Positions 27,390 through 34,476 of a DNA stretch of 64,000 bases are shown in pieces. Each line of letters starts with the position of its first letter. Positions within the stretch are counted from its first letter, which is position 1. The notes beneath the pieces are model-generated. The model saw only the letters and a program-made list of their open reading frames with translations, had not been told where the DNA came from and did not search any database. The translations under genes and the position numbers were made by a program. This stretch comes from Brevibacterium antiquum CNRZ 918 (GTDB lineage Bacteria; Actinomycetota; Actinomycetes; Actinomycetales; Brevibacteriaceae). The stretch spans positions 62,001 through 126,000 of the forward strand of contig NZ_FXZD01000003.1 in assembly GCF_900169145.1 (NCBI RefSeq), read 5' to 3'.

Positions 27390-27729
27390 ATGTGGTATCC
27401 AGGGCATCATTGAAGAATTCCTATGATCGGGCTCACAGATTGCTACTCCTCATGGCCGGTGCCCAGCGGAGTGCCCGAGCGGCCCTGCGGTGCCGGTCTG
27501 GCGACCGGGGAGATCGCCGTCATGATGGCGGGATAGGTGGGCGCAGAGGCGGTCGGGTCCGCGGGTCTTGGGCAGCCTGTCCGAGGGGTGGTCGCCTGCT
27601 CCCTGTGCGCCGCGGTCTCGTGGAAGGCGGGCGGTTCATTGACGCCCCGCTGAATCCGATGACCGACGACACTGGGCGCGATCGGCGTTATCAGTACGAG
27701 GGCTCTCGGTAGATATGACGTGGGCGACG

Positions 27730-27948
27730 GACACGGTGGCCCAACCTGTCTCCGTAGTGTCCGGCCGGGAATGTGCCCAGCGGGCGGAACGGGAAGCTGA
27801 TGCCGGCGGTGGCCCAGACGAGTATGGTCGACAGCGTCGAAATCAGCAGGCTGGAGAAGGGTTCGTCGAAGATCATCCCGGAAGCGCGGCCGCCGGCGCC
27901 ACCCTCGCTGAAGTGACGCAGGCCACTTGTCCTCCAGAACGGCATCAT
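27730..27948 (-). pseudogene. Remnant of an MFS transporter (MHS-like)
   Basis: The minus-strand frame reads a membrane helix and then FPFRPLGTFPAGHYGDRLGHR. That closely resembles the helix 2 - loop 2-3 signature of metabolite:H+ symporters (RPLGaxxxGHxGDRxGR). The reading then loses similarity and meets a stop at about 27691, and the other ten helices are absent. A transporter for the ring substrate would be expected in this cluster, so this is probably a decayed importer. Only about 50 residues support the call. Confidence 0.45.
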
Positions 27949-27956
27949 ATACGATC
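27946..27956. promoter_or_regulatory. CATATACGATC site upstream of the hpa operon
   Basis: Second copy of the 11-mer, 36 bp before the ATG of the FAH-RraA fusion gene. The surrounding 12-mer ATCATATACGAT is a near-palindrome (10 of 12). It is probably the operator for the FCD-type GntR protein encoded inside the operon. Confidence 0.45.
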
Positions 27957-27991
27957 TTGGTGAAAGCCAATTGAAATGAGGTGCGAGATCG

Positions 27992-29473
27992 ATGTCGACT
28001 CCAGCTGGTGTCCCAGTCAGACCAGGCAAAATCGTTGCCGTCCACGTGGCGTACGAATCACGCTCGGCCCAGCGCGGAAAACGGCCCTCCCAGCCGTCCT
28101 ATTTCCTGAAGGCAACAAGTTCCCTGGCTGCTTCGGGTGACACGATCGAGCGTCCTGCGGGGACCTCGCTGCTCGCCTTCGAAGGTGAGATCGCCGTCGT
28201 CATCGGCACAACGGCCAGATCCGTCAGCCCCGCAGAAGCCTGGACCTTTGTTGAGGGAGTGACCGCGTCCAACGACTTCGGTCTCTACGACATCAAGACT
28301 GCCGACAAAGGTTCCAATCTGCGCTCGAAGAGCCGTGACGGTTACACCCCATTGGGTCCGAGCATCATTCCCGCCTCCGAGGCGGATCCGCAGTCCCTGC
28401 GCATCCGCACCTGGGTCAACGGCGAGGTCAAGCAGGACGACGGCACGAGCGCCGCGCAGCTGATCTTCCCCCTGACCCAGATCGTCGCCGATCTCAGCCA
28501 GCACATGACGCTGGAACCCGGTGACGTGATCCTCACCGGCACTCCCGCAGGGTCGACGGTCGTCGCACCCGGGGATACGGTCGAGGTCGAGGTCACGGCC
28601 ACCTCGGCGAGCACCGGATCAGAACTCAGCTCGGGTCGCCTCGTCACGAACGTCGTCGAGGGCCCTGGCGACTTCGACCCGAACCTCGGCAGCATGCCCG
28701 CCGTCGACGAAGCACTGCAAGTCGACGCCTGGGGATCACGGGAAGCCGCTGGTCTGGCACCGGAGGAAACTCTCACCGATGCGCTGAGCCAGGAGCTGCG
28801 CGCCAAGCTCGCCGAGGCGCCGACGGCTGGTCTCTCCGCACAGCTGCGTGCACGCGGACTCAACAACGTGGTCATCGAAGGAGTCTGTGCTCTGGTGCCC
28901 GGCACGAAGATCGTGGGCACTGCGAAGACGCTGCGCTTCGTGCCCAACCGCGAGGATCTGTTCAAATCTCACGGCGGCGGATACAACGCCCAGAAGCGGG
29001 CCTTCGACTCCCTGCAGTCCGGTGAGGTCGTCGTCATCGAAGCACGCGGCGAGTCCGGCTCGGGAACCCTCGGCGACGTGTTGGCGCTGCGGGCCAAAGC
29101 CCAGGGCGCGACCGGCGTCATCACCGACGGGGGAGTCCGCGACTCTGCTGAGGTGGCCGGGATCCTACCCGTGTTCTCGACGTCGAAGAACCCTGCCGTG
29201 CTTGGCCGCAAACACGTGCCATGGGAATCTGACGTGGCCGTGGCCTGCGGAAACGCCACCGTGCTGCCCGGCGACGTGATCGTCGGAGACGACGACGGCG
29301 TCATCGTCATCCCACGCGATCTCGTCGAGGAGGTCGTCGACGCGGCACTGGCGAAGGAGATCGAGGACGGCTGGGTGGCCGAACAGGTCGCCGCCGGCAA
29401 CCCGATCGAGTCTCTGTTTCCCCCGAAGGGCGAATGGAAAGACAAGTTCGACGCCTGGAAAGCCTCACGATGA
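27992..29473 (+). CDS. FAH-domain / RraA-domain fusion, homoprotocatechuate pathway isomerase-decarboxylase
   Basis: 493 residues. Residues about 10-235 form a fumarylacetoacetate hydrolase-type domain: FEGEIAVVIG, VTASNDFGLYD, RSKSRDGYTPLGPSI, DGTSAAQLIF, EPGDVILTGTPAG. Residues about 250-485 form an RraA/dimethylmenaquinone-methyltransferase-like domain: LSAQLRARGLNNVVIEGV, GTLGDVLALRAKAQGATGVITDGGVRD, GDVIVGDDDGVIVIPRD. Usual HpaG enzymes have two FAH domains that decarboxylate and then isomerise 5-carboxymethyl-2-oxohex-3-ene-dioate. Here the second is replaced by RraA, a fold with known aldolase and oxaloacetate decarboxylase members. First gene of the hpa operon, coupled to the next by ATGA. 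Confidence 0.82.
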   Translation: MSTPAGVPVRPGKIVAVHVAYESRSAQRGKRPSQPSYFLKATSSLAASGDTIERPAGTSLLAFEGEIAVVIGTTARSVSPAEAWTFVEGVTASNDFGLYDIKTADKGSNLRSKSRDGYTPLGPSIIPASEADPQSLRIRTWVNGEVKQDDGTSAAQLIFPLTQIVADLSQHMTLEPGDVILTGTPAGSTVVAPGDTVEVEVTATSASTGSELSSGRLVTNVVEGPGDFDPNLGSMPAVDEALQVDAWGSREAAGLAPEETLTDALSQELRAKLAEAPTAGLSAQLRARGLNNVVIEGVCALVPGTKIVGTAKTLRFVPNREDLFKSHGGGYNAQKRAFDSLQSGEVVVIEARGESGSGTLGDVLALRAKAQGATGVITDGGVRDSAEVAGILPVFSTSKNPAVLGRKHVPWESDVAVACGNATVLPGDVIVGDDDGVIVIPRDLVEEVVDAALAKEIEDGWVAEQVAAGNPIESLFPPKGEWKDKFDAWKASR

Positions 29474-30207
29474 CAACCGCTGACACCGTCGACGCGCATA
29501 CCCAGCCGAGCTCATTGAGCAAGGCGGAGACGGCCTACCGCTGGATCCGAAGATGCATCGCGGATCAGACCTTTGAGCCCGGGCACAAGCTGGTGCTGGC
29601 TCAGATCGCTCTCGAACTCGATACCTCGGTCGTTCCGGTCAGGGAAGCCATCCGCCGCCTCGAGGCCGACGGGCTCGTCACCTTCGAACGCAATGTCGGG
29701 GCCCGTGTGGCCATGGTCGACCAGAGCTCCTACGCGCAGTCGATGGAGGCTGTGGCGGTCCTCGAGGGGGCCGCGACCGCGCAGGCTCTCGAGTTCCTGG
29801 GCGAGCACGATCTCGCCGAGGCGGATGCGATCAATGAGCGCATGCGAGACCTTCTCGCGAATTTCGATCCCACCGAATTCACCCGCCTCAACCACGAATT
29901 CCACGCGACGCTGTTCCGACGCTGCCCGAACGAGCGACTGCATTCCTTGGTCGCCGTCGAATGGGATCGTCTGGCGCACCTGCGCAACTCCACCTTCTCC
30001 TTCGTGCCCGAGCGGGCGCAGGGGTCAGTCGACGAGCACGCCAGGATCCTTGCACTCATCCGGGCCCGCGCCTCGGCGGAGGAGATTGAGCGAGTCGTGA
30101 GAAATCACCGCTCGGCGACCCTCGCCAGCTATCAGGAAGCCCAAGCCAAAACCACCGATACCCGTGTAACTACAGGAATCATCGACAGAGAAGAGGGCAA
30201 GTCATGA
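29470..30207 (+). CDS. GntR family regulator, FCD type
   Basis: 245 residues from the ATG at 29470, which overlaps the previous stop by 4 bp. The winged helix (about 18-85) reads AETAYRWIRRCIADQTFEPGHKL, LELDTSVVPVREAIRRLEADGLV and NVGARVAMVD. An FCD-type all-helical effector domain follows (about 90-235), including FTRLNHEFHATLFRRCPN with likely metal or ligand-binding histidines. Such proteins usually repress degradative operons until an acid ligand binds. Its place inside the hpa operon, overlapping both neighbours, and the CATATACGATC repeats near 27379 and 27946 suggest it controls this cluster, including itself. Confidence 0.87.
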   Translation: MTTADTVDAHTQPSSLSKAETAYRWIRRCIADQTFEPGHKLVLAQIALELDTSVVPVREAIRRLEADGLVTFERNVGARVAMVDQSSYAQSMEAVAVLEGAATAQALEFLGEHDLAEADAINERMRDLLANFDPTEFTRLNHEFHATLFRRCPNERLHSLVAVEWDRLAHLRNSTFSFVPERAQGSVDEHARILALIRARASAEEIERVVRNHRSATLASYQEAQAKTTDTRVTTGIIDREEGKS

Positions 30208-31709
30208 CGAAGTCCACTGCAACTCCAGCGAACCTGCCGGAGAAGATCCGTCACTACATCAACGGTGAATTCGTCGATTCGATCGACGGCGAGGAATTCG
30301 ACGTCATCAATCCGGTGACCAACGAGCCCTACATCAAGGCTGCATCAGGCAAGAAGGCCGACATCGACGCCGCCGTCGCCTCAGCGAAGCAGGCCTTCGA
30401 CGAAGGCCCTTGGCCCTCGATGCTCCCACGTGAGCGTGCCCGCGTGCTCAACAAGATCGCCGACATCGCCGAGACCCGCAGTCAGGAACTGGCAGAGATG
30501 GAGTCCTTCGACTCCGGCCTGCCGATCACCCAGGCGAAGGGACAGGCCAACCGGGCCGCGGAGAACTTCCGCTTCTTCGCTGATCTCATCGTCGCGCAGG
30601 TCGACGACGCGTTCAAGGTTCCCGGCCGTCAGGCCAACTACGTCAACCGCAAGCCGATCGGCGTCGCCGGGCTCATCACTCCGTGGAACACGCCCTTCAT
30701 GCTCGAGTCCTGGAAGCTGGCTCCGGCAATCGCGACCGGCAACGCCGTCGTGCTCAAACCTGCCGAATTCACCCCGCTGTCGGCATCGCTGTGGCCAGGC
30801 ATCTTCGAAGAGGCCGGACTGCCCACAGGCGTCTTCAACATGGTCAACGGCTTCGGCGAAGAGGGCTTTGCCGGAGACTCCCTCGTCAAGCACCCCGATG
30901 TCCCGCTCATCTCGTTCACCGGTGAGTCGAGCACGGGTCAGACGATCTTCGCCAATGCCGCTCCCTGGCTCAAAGGCCTGTCCATGGAACTCGGCGGGAA
31001 GTCACCGGCCGTCGTCTTCGCCGATGCTGACCTCGACGCGGCGATCAATGCCACTGTCTTCGGCGTCTTCTCCCTCAACGGCGAACGCTGCACCGCCGGT
31101 TCGCGCATCCTCGTCGAAGAGTCGGTCTATGACGAGTTCGTTCAGCGCTACGCTGCTCAGGCCAAGCGCGTGAAGGTGGGCCTGCCTTCGGATCCCAGCA
31201 CCGAGGTGGGAGCACTGGTCCACCCCGAGCACTACGAGAAGGTCATGTCCTACGTCGAAATCGGCAAGCAGGAAGCTCGCCTCGTCGCCGGCGGCGGCCG
31301 CCCCGAAGGCTTCGAGACCGGCAACTTCGTCGAGCCGACCGTCTTCGCCGATGTCACCCCCGACGCACGGATCTTCCAGGAGGAGATCTTCGGTCCCGTC
31401 GTCGCGATCACTCCCTTCAAATCCGATGAGGAGGCGCTGCAGCTGGCCAACAACACCAAGTACGGTTTGGCCGCCTACATCTGGACCTCCGACCTCAAGC
31501 GGGCACACAACTTCTCGCAGGCCGTCGAATCCGGAATGGTGTGGCTGAACTCGAACAACGTCCGCGACCTGCGCACCCCCTTCGGCGGAGTCAAGGCCTC
31601 GGGCCTGGGACACGAGGGCGGATACCGGTCGATCGATTTCTACACGGAACAGCAGTCCGTGCACATCAACCTCGGCGAGGTCCACAATCCAGTCTTCGGG
31701 AAGCAGTGA
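30204..31709 (+). CDS. hpaE: 5-carboxymethyl-2-hydroxymuconate semialdehyde dehydrogenase
   Basis: 501-residue NAD-dependent aldehyde dehydrogenase. Catalytic elements are Asn162 (TPWNTPF), Lys185 (VLKPAEF), Glu262 (MELGGKS) and Cys296 (NGERCTAGSR), with EIFGPVVAI toward the end. NGERCTAGSR and LRTPFGGVKASGLGHEGG are typical of HpaE. It oxidises the ring-cleavage product of homoprotocatechuate to 5-carboxymethyl-2-hydroxymuconate. It overlaps the regulator gene by 4 bp and is followed 11 bp later by the dioxygenase gene. Confidence 0.92.
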   Translation: MTKSTATPANLPEKIRHYINGEFVDSIDGEEFDVINPVTNEPYIKAASGKKADIDAAVASAKQAFDEGPWPSMLPRERARVLNKIADIAETRSQELAEMESFDSGLPITQAKGQANRAAENFRFFADLIVAQVDDAFKVPGRQANYVNRKPIGVAGLITPWNTPFMLESWKLAPAIATGNAVVLKPAEFTPLSASLWPGIFEEAGLPTGVFNMVNGFGEEGFAGDSLVKHPDVPLISFTGESSTGQTIFANAAPWLKGLSMELGGKSPAVVFADADLDAAINATVFGVFSLNGERCTAGSRILVEESVYDEFVQRYAAQAKRVKVGLPSDPSTEVGALVHPEHYEKVMSYVEIGKQEARLVAGGGRPEGFETGNFVEPTVFADVTPDARIFQEEIFGPVVAITPFKSDEEALQLANNTKYGLAAYIWTSDLKRAHNFSQAVESGMVWLNSNNVRDLRTPFGGVKASGLGHEGGYRSIDFYTEQQSVHINLGEVHNPVFGKQ

Positions 31710-31720
31710 GAGGAAAACAC

Positions 31721-32833
31721 ATGTCCCAGACAATCCCTGTCCCATCAGTTCCGGCCCCGGATATCATCCGCTGTGCCTATATGGAGATCGTCGTCACCGA
31801 TCTGAAGAAGTCCCGCGACTTCTACGTCGGCGTCCTCGACCTGCAGGTCACCGAGGAAGACGAGAGCACCGTCTACCTGCGGTCAATGGAAGAATTCATC
31901 CACCACAACCTTGTGCTGCGACAGGGACCGGTGGCCGCAGTCGCCGCATTCTCCTACCGTGTGCGCAGCCCCGAAGAGGTCGACGCCGCCGAAGCGTACT
32001 TTCGTGAGCTCGGCTGCCGAGTCGAGCGGAAGAAGGACGGATTCGTCCGCGGCATCGGTGACTCGGTGCGCGTGCAGGATCCGCTCGGCTTCCCTTACGA
32101 GTTCTTCTACGACGTCGAGCACGTCGAGCGCCTGGCCTGGCGCTACGACCTCTACTCCCCAGGGGCACTTGTGCGTCTCGACCACTTCAACCAGGTCACC
32201 CCGGACGTGCCGAAGGCCGTGGACTACATGGAGAACTTGGGCTTCAAGGTCACCGAGGACATCCAGGACTCCGAAGGCACTGTCTACGCCTCGTGGATGC
32301 GCCGGAAGTCCACCGTGCATGACACGGCGATGACCGGCGGCGACGGCCCGCGCATGCACCACGTTGCTTTCGCCACGCACGAAAAGCACAACATCCTCGC
32401 CATCTGCGACAAGCTCGGGGCATTGCGCCTGTCCGACACGATCGAACGCGGACCGGGCAGGCACGGCGTCTCGAATGCCTTCTACCTCTATCTGCGCGAC
32501 CCCGACGGCCACCGCATCGAGATCTACACGCAGGACTATTACACGGGTGACCCCGACAACCCGCGCGTGACCTGGGACGTCCACGACAATCAGCGCCGCG
32601 ACTGGTGGGGCAACCCGGTCGTGCCGTCCTGGTACACGGACGCCTCCACGGTCCTCGACCTCGACGGCAATCCGGTGTCGTTGACTCAGCGCACCGACGA
32701 CTCCGAGATGGACGTGACGATCGGCGCCGACGGGTTCTCCTACACTCGGCGTGAGGACGCGACGGCCGCCGTCGGCGAGCACTCCGGTGCTGGCGAGGGA
32801 GAAGACGAGTTCAAACTGGGCCACCAGCTCTGA
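31721..32833 (+). CDS. hpaD: Homoprotocatechuate (3,4-dihydroxyphenylacetate) 2,3-dioxygenase
   Basis: 370-residue extradiol dioxygenase of the vicinal-oxygen-chelate fold, with an N-terminal half (about 15-140) and a metal-binding half (about 150-290). Metal ligands are His155 (RLDHFNQVTPD), His214 (RMHHVAF) and Glu267 (HRIEIYT). Second-sphere residues Asn157, His200 (TVHDT) and Tyr257 (NAFYLY) are also present. These numbers coincide exactly with the Brevibacterium fuscum Fe(II) enzyme used in mechanistic studies. It cleaves the ring of 3,4-dihydroxyphenylacetate to 5-carboxymethyl-2-hydroxymuconate semialdehyde. The ATG at 31721 follows GAGAGGAAAACAC and gives that same numbering. Confidence 0.96.
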   Translation: MSQTIPVPSVPAPDIIRCAYMEIVVTDLKKSRDFYVGVLDLQVTEEDESTVYLRSMEEFIHHNLVLRQGPVAAVAAFSYRVRSPEEVDAAEAYFRELGCRVERKKDGFVRGIGDSVRVQDPLGFPYEFFYDVEHVERLAWRYDLYSPGALVRLDHFNQVTPDVPKAVDYMENLGFKVTEDIQDSEGTVYASWMRRKSTVHDTAMTGGDGPRMHHVAFATHEKHNILAICDKLGALRLSDTIERGPGRHGVSNAFYLYLRDPDGHRIEIYTQDYYTGDPDNPRVTWDVHDNQRRDWWGNPVVPSWYTDASTVLDLDGNPVSLTQRTDDSEMDVTIGADGFSYTRREDATAAVGEHSGAGEGEDEFKLGHQL

Positions 32834-32845
32834 GGAGACGCGCAC

Positions 32846-33631
32846 ATGCTCGATGAAACAACGATCGCCGCAATCGCCGACGATCTGGCGCAAGCGGAGA
32901 AGAACCGGACGAAGATCGGTCTGCTGACAACCAAGTATCCCGACATGACCGTCGAGGACTCCTACGCAGTGCAGAACGAATGGCGTCGCCGAGGTGAGGC
33001 CTCCGGGCGGAGACTGATCGGTCACAAGATCGGCCTGACCTCGAAGCCGATGCAGCAGGCGACGGGCATCAGTGAACCCGACTACGGGGCGATCTTCGCC
33101 GATCAGGTCTACGACACAGGTTCGGTCATCGACCACTCGCAGTACTCGGGCGTGCGTGTCGAGGTCGAACTCGCATTCGTGCTCAAGGACGAACTGCGCG
33201 GACCGGACATCAGTCTCATCGACGTGCTGCGGGCCACCGAATACGTGGTGCCGGCACTCGAGGTGCTGTCGTCGCGGATCGAGATGGAAGGCCGCACCAT
33301 CGTCGACACGATCTCCGATAATGCCGCGCTGGGGGCCATGGTCCTCGGCGGTCGTCCGGTGGCCGTCGACGCGGTTGATCTGCGCCGGGTCGGGGCACTG
33401 CTGTACCGCAATGAGTCGGTCGAGGACTCCGGCCTCGCCGCAGCCGTCCTCGACCATCCAGCCCGCGGCATCGTGTGGCTGGCGAACAAGCTGGCCGAAC
33501 ACGGCGATGTCCTTCGAGCTGGGGAGACCGTCCTGGCAGGGTCTTTCACCCGCCCCATGTGGGTCAGCTCGGGCGATACCGTCCACGCCGACTACGGAGA
33601 TCTGGGAGTCATCACATGCCGTTTCGAGTAG
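32846..33631 (+). CDS. hpaH: 2-oxo-hept-3-ene-1,7-dioate hydratase
   Basis: 261 residues of the MhpD/HpaH hydratase family: GHKIGLTSKPMQQATGISEPDYG, VRVEVELAFVLKDELRG (metal-binding acidic residues), VVPALEVLSSRI, VDTISDNAALGAMVLGG and VLAGSFTRPMWV. It hydrates the diene acid made by the isomerase/decarboxylase, giving the substrate for HpaI. It is 12 bp after hpaD and overlaps hpaI by 16 bp. Confidence 0.92.
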   Translation: MLDETTIAAIADDLAQAEKNRTKIGLLTTKYPDMTVEDSYAVQNEWRRRGEASGRRLIGHKIGLTSKPMQQATGISEPDYGAIFADQVYDTGSVIDHSQYSGVRVEVELAFVLKDELRGPDISLIDVLRATEYVVPALEVLSSRIEMEGRTIVDTISDNAALGAMVLGGRPVAVDAVDLRRVGALLYRNESVEDSGLAAAVLDHPARGIVWLANKLAEHGDVLRAGETVLAGSFTRPMWVSSGDTVHADYGDLGVITCRFE

Positions 33632-34404
33632 AACTGCCACCGACGCTGACTCAGCGCATGGCTGAGCTGGGCGAGGGGGAGCATCTGGCCGGAATGTGGG
33701 TCTGCTCCGGTTCGCCTGTGGCCGCGGAGATCGCCGCATCCTCGGGGATGCAGTGGGTGCTCATCGACGCCGAACATTCGCCGATCGGCCTCGAAACCAC
33801 GACCGGTCTGTTGCGCGCCATGAACGGATACCCGGCGACCCCTGTCGTGCGGGTGCCCGTGAATGACCAGATGCTCATCAAGCAGTTCCTCGACCTCGGC
33901 GCGCAGAACCTGCTCGTGCCGATGATCGATACCCCGGCTGACGCCGAGGCGGCCGTGCGTTCCGTGCACTACCCGCCTCACGGTGTGCGAGGGGTGGGAT
34001 CGGCACTGGCGCGGGCCTCCCGCTGGAATGCGGTGCCGAACTACCTCGGCCGTGCCGAGGAACTCGTGTCCCTGACCGTGCAGATCGAATCTGCGACGGC
34101 GGTCGACAACGCCGCCGAGATCGCTGCAGTCGATGGGATCGATGCAGTGTTCGTCGGGCCCTCTGACCTTGCTGCTTCGATGGGTCTGCTCGGGCAGCAG
34201 ACCCACCCGGATGTCACTGATGCAGTGCTGCGGACCTTCGCCGCGGTCAAGGCGGCCGGCAAACCGGTCGGTGTCAATGCCTTCGATCCCGAGCAGGCGG
34301 GGAAGTACCTTGACGCCGGTGCCTCCTTCGTCCTCGTCGGTGCCGATGTCGGTCTGATGATGAACGGCGCCCGCGCCTGGGCCGAGACCTGGGTGCGCGA
34401 CTGA
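33616..34404 (+). CDS. hpaI: 4-hydroxy-2-oxoheptanedioate aldolase (class II)
   Basis: 262 residues of the HpcH/HpaI family: MWVCSGSPVAAEIAASSG, LIDAEHSPIGLE (catalytic His), VVRVPVNDQMLIKQFLDLGAQNLLVPMI, VQIESATAVDN (metal-binding Glu), VFVGPSDLAASMG and GASFVLVGADVGLMM. It cleaves the hydrated product into pyruvate and succinic semialdehyde. The ATG at 33616 lies inside the end of hpaH. This is the last gene of the operon; a strong terminator follows 25 bp later. Confidence 0.92.
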   Translation: MPFRVELPPTLTQRMAELGEGEHLAGMWVCSGSPVAAEIAASSGMQWVLIDAEHSPIGLETTTGLLRAMNGYPATPVVRVPVNDQMLIKQFLDLGAQNLLVPMIDTPADAEAAVRSVHYPPHGVRGVGSALARASRWNAVPNYLGRAEELVSLTVQIESATAVDNAAEIAAVDGIDAVFVGPSDLAASMGLLGQQTHPDVTDAVLRTFAAVKAAGKPVGVNAFDPEQAGKYLDAGASFVLVGADVGLMMNGARAWAETWVRD

Positions 34405-34429
34405 TCGGCTGAGAGCAGCTGAGCAGCGT

Positions 34430-34469
34430 GGCGGTGGCCCGGAGGACGTGTGTCCTCCGGGCCACCGCC
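34430..34469. terminator. Strong bidirectional hairpin terminator
   Basis: A perfect 18-bp GC-rich stem (34430-34447 against 34452-34469) with a GTGT tetraloop lies between hpaI and the convergent surface-protein gene. Confidence 0.9.
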
Positions 34470-34476
34470 TTACTCC

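Larger units (their letters stand above)
27328..27991. other. 664-bp intergenic region with regulatory repeats and a decayed transporter
   Basis: It contains two CATATACGATC copies (27379 and 27946) and a transporter remnant on the minus strand (27730-27948). The remainder, about 27440-27690, has open frames on both strands that match nothing I recognise. Confidence 0.5.

Noticed and set aside
27443..28045. 200-codon minus-strand open frame in the aromatic-cluster gap
   Set aside because: It runs into the start of the FAH-RraA gene and only partly covers the transporter remnant, which reads in a different frame; no coherent product.
31883..33739. 618-codon open frame on the minus strand opposite hpaD and hpaH
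   Set aside because: The plus-strand genes have every catalytic residue in place; the antisense frame is Arg/His/Val-rich low complexity without similarity, as expected in high-GC DNA.
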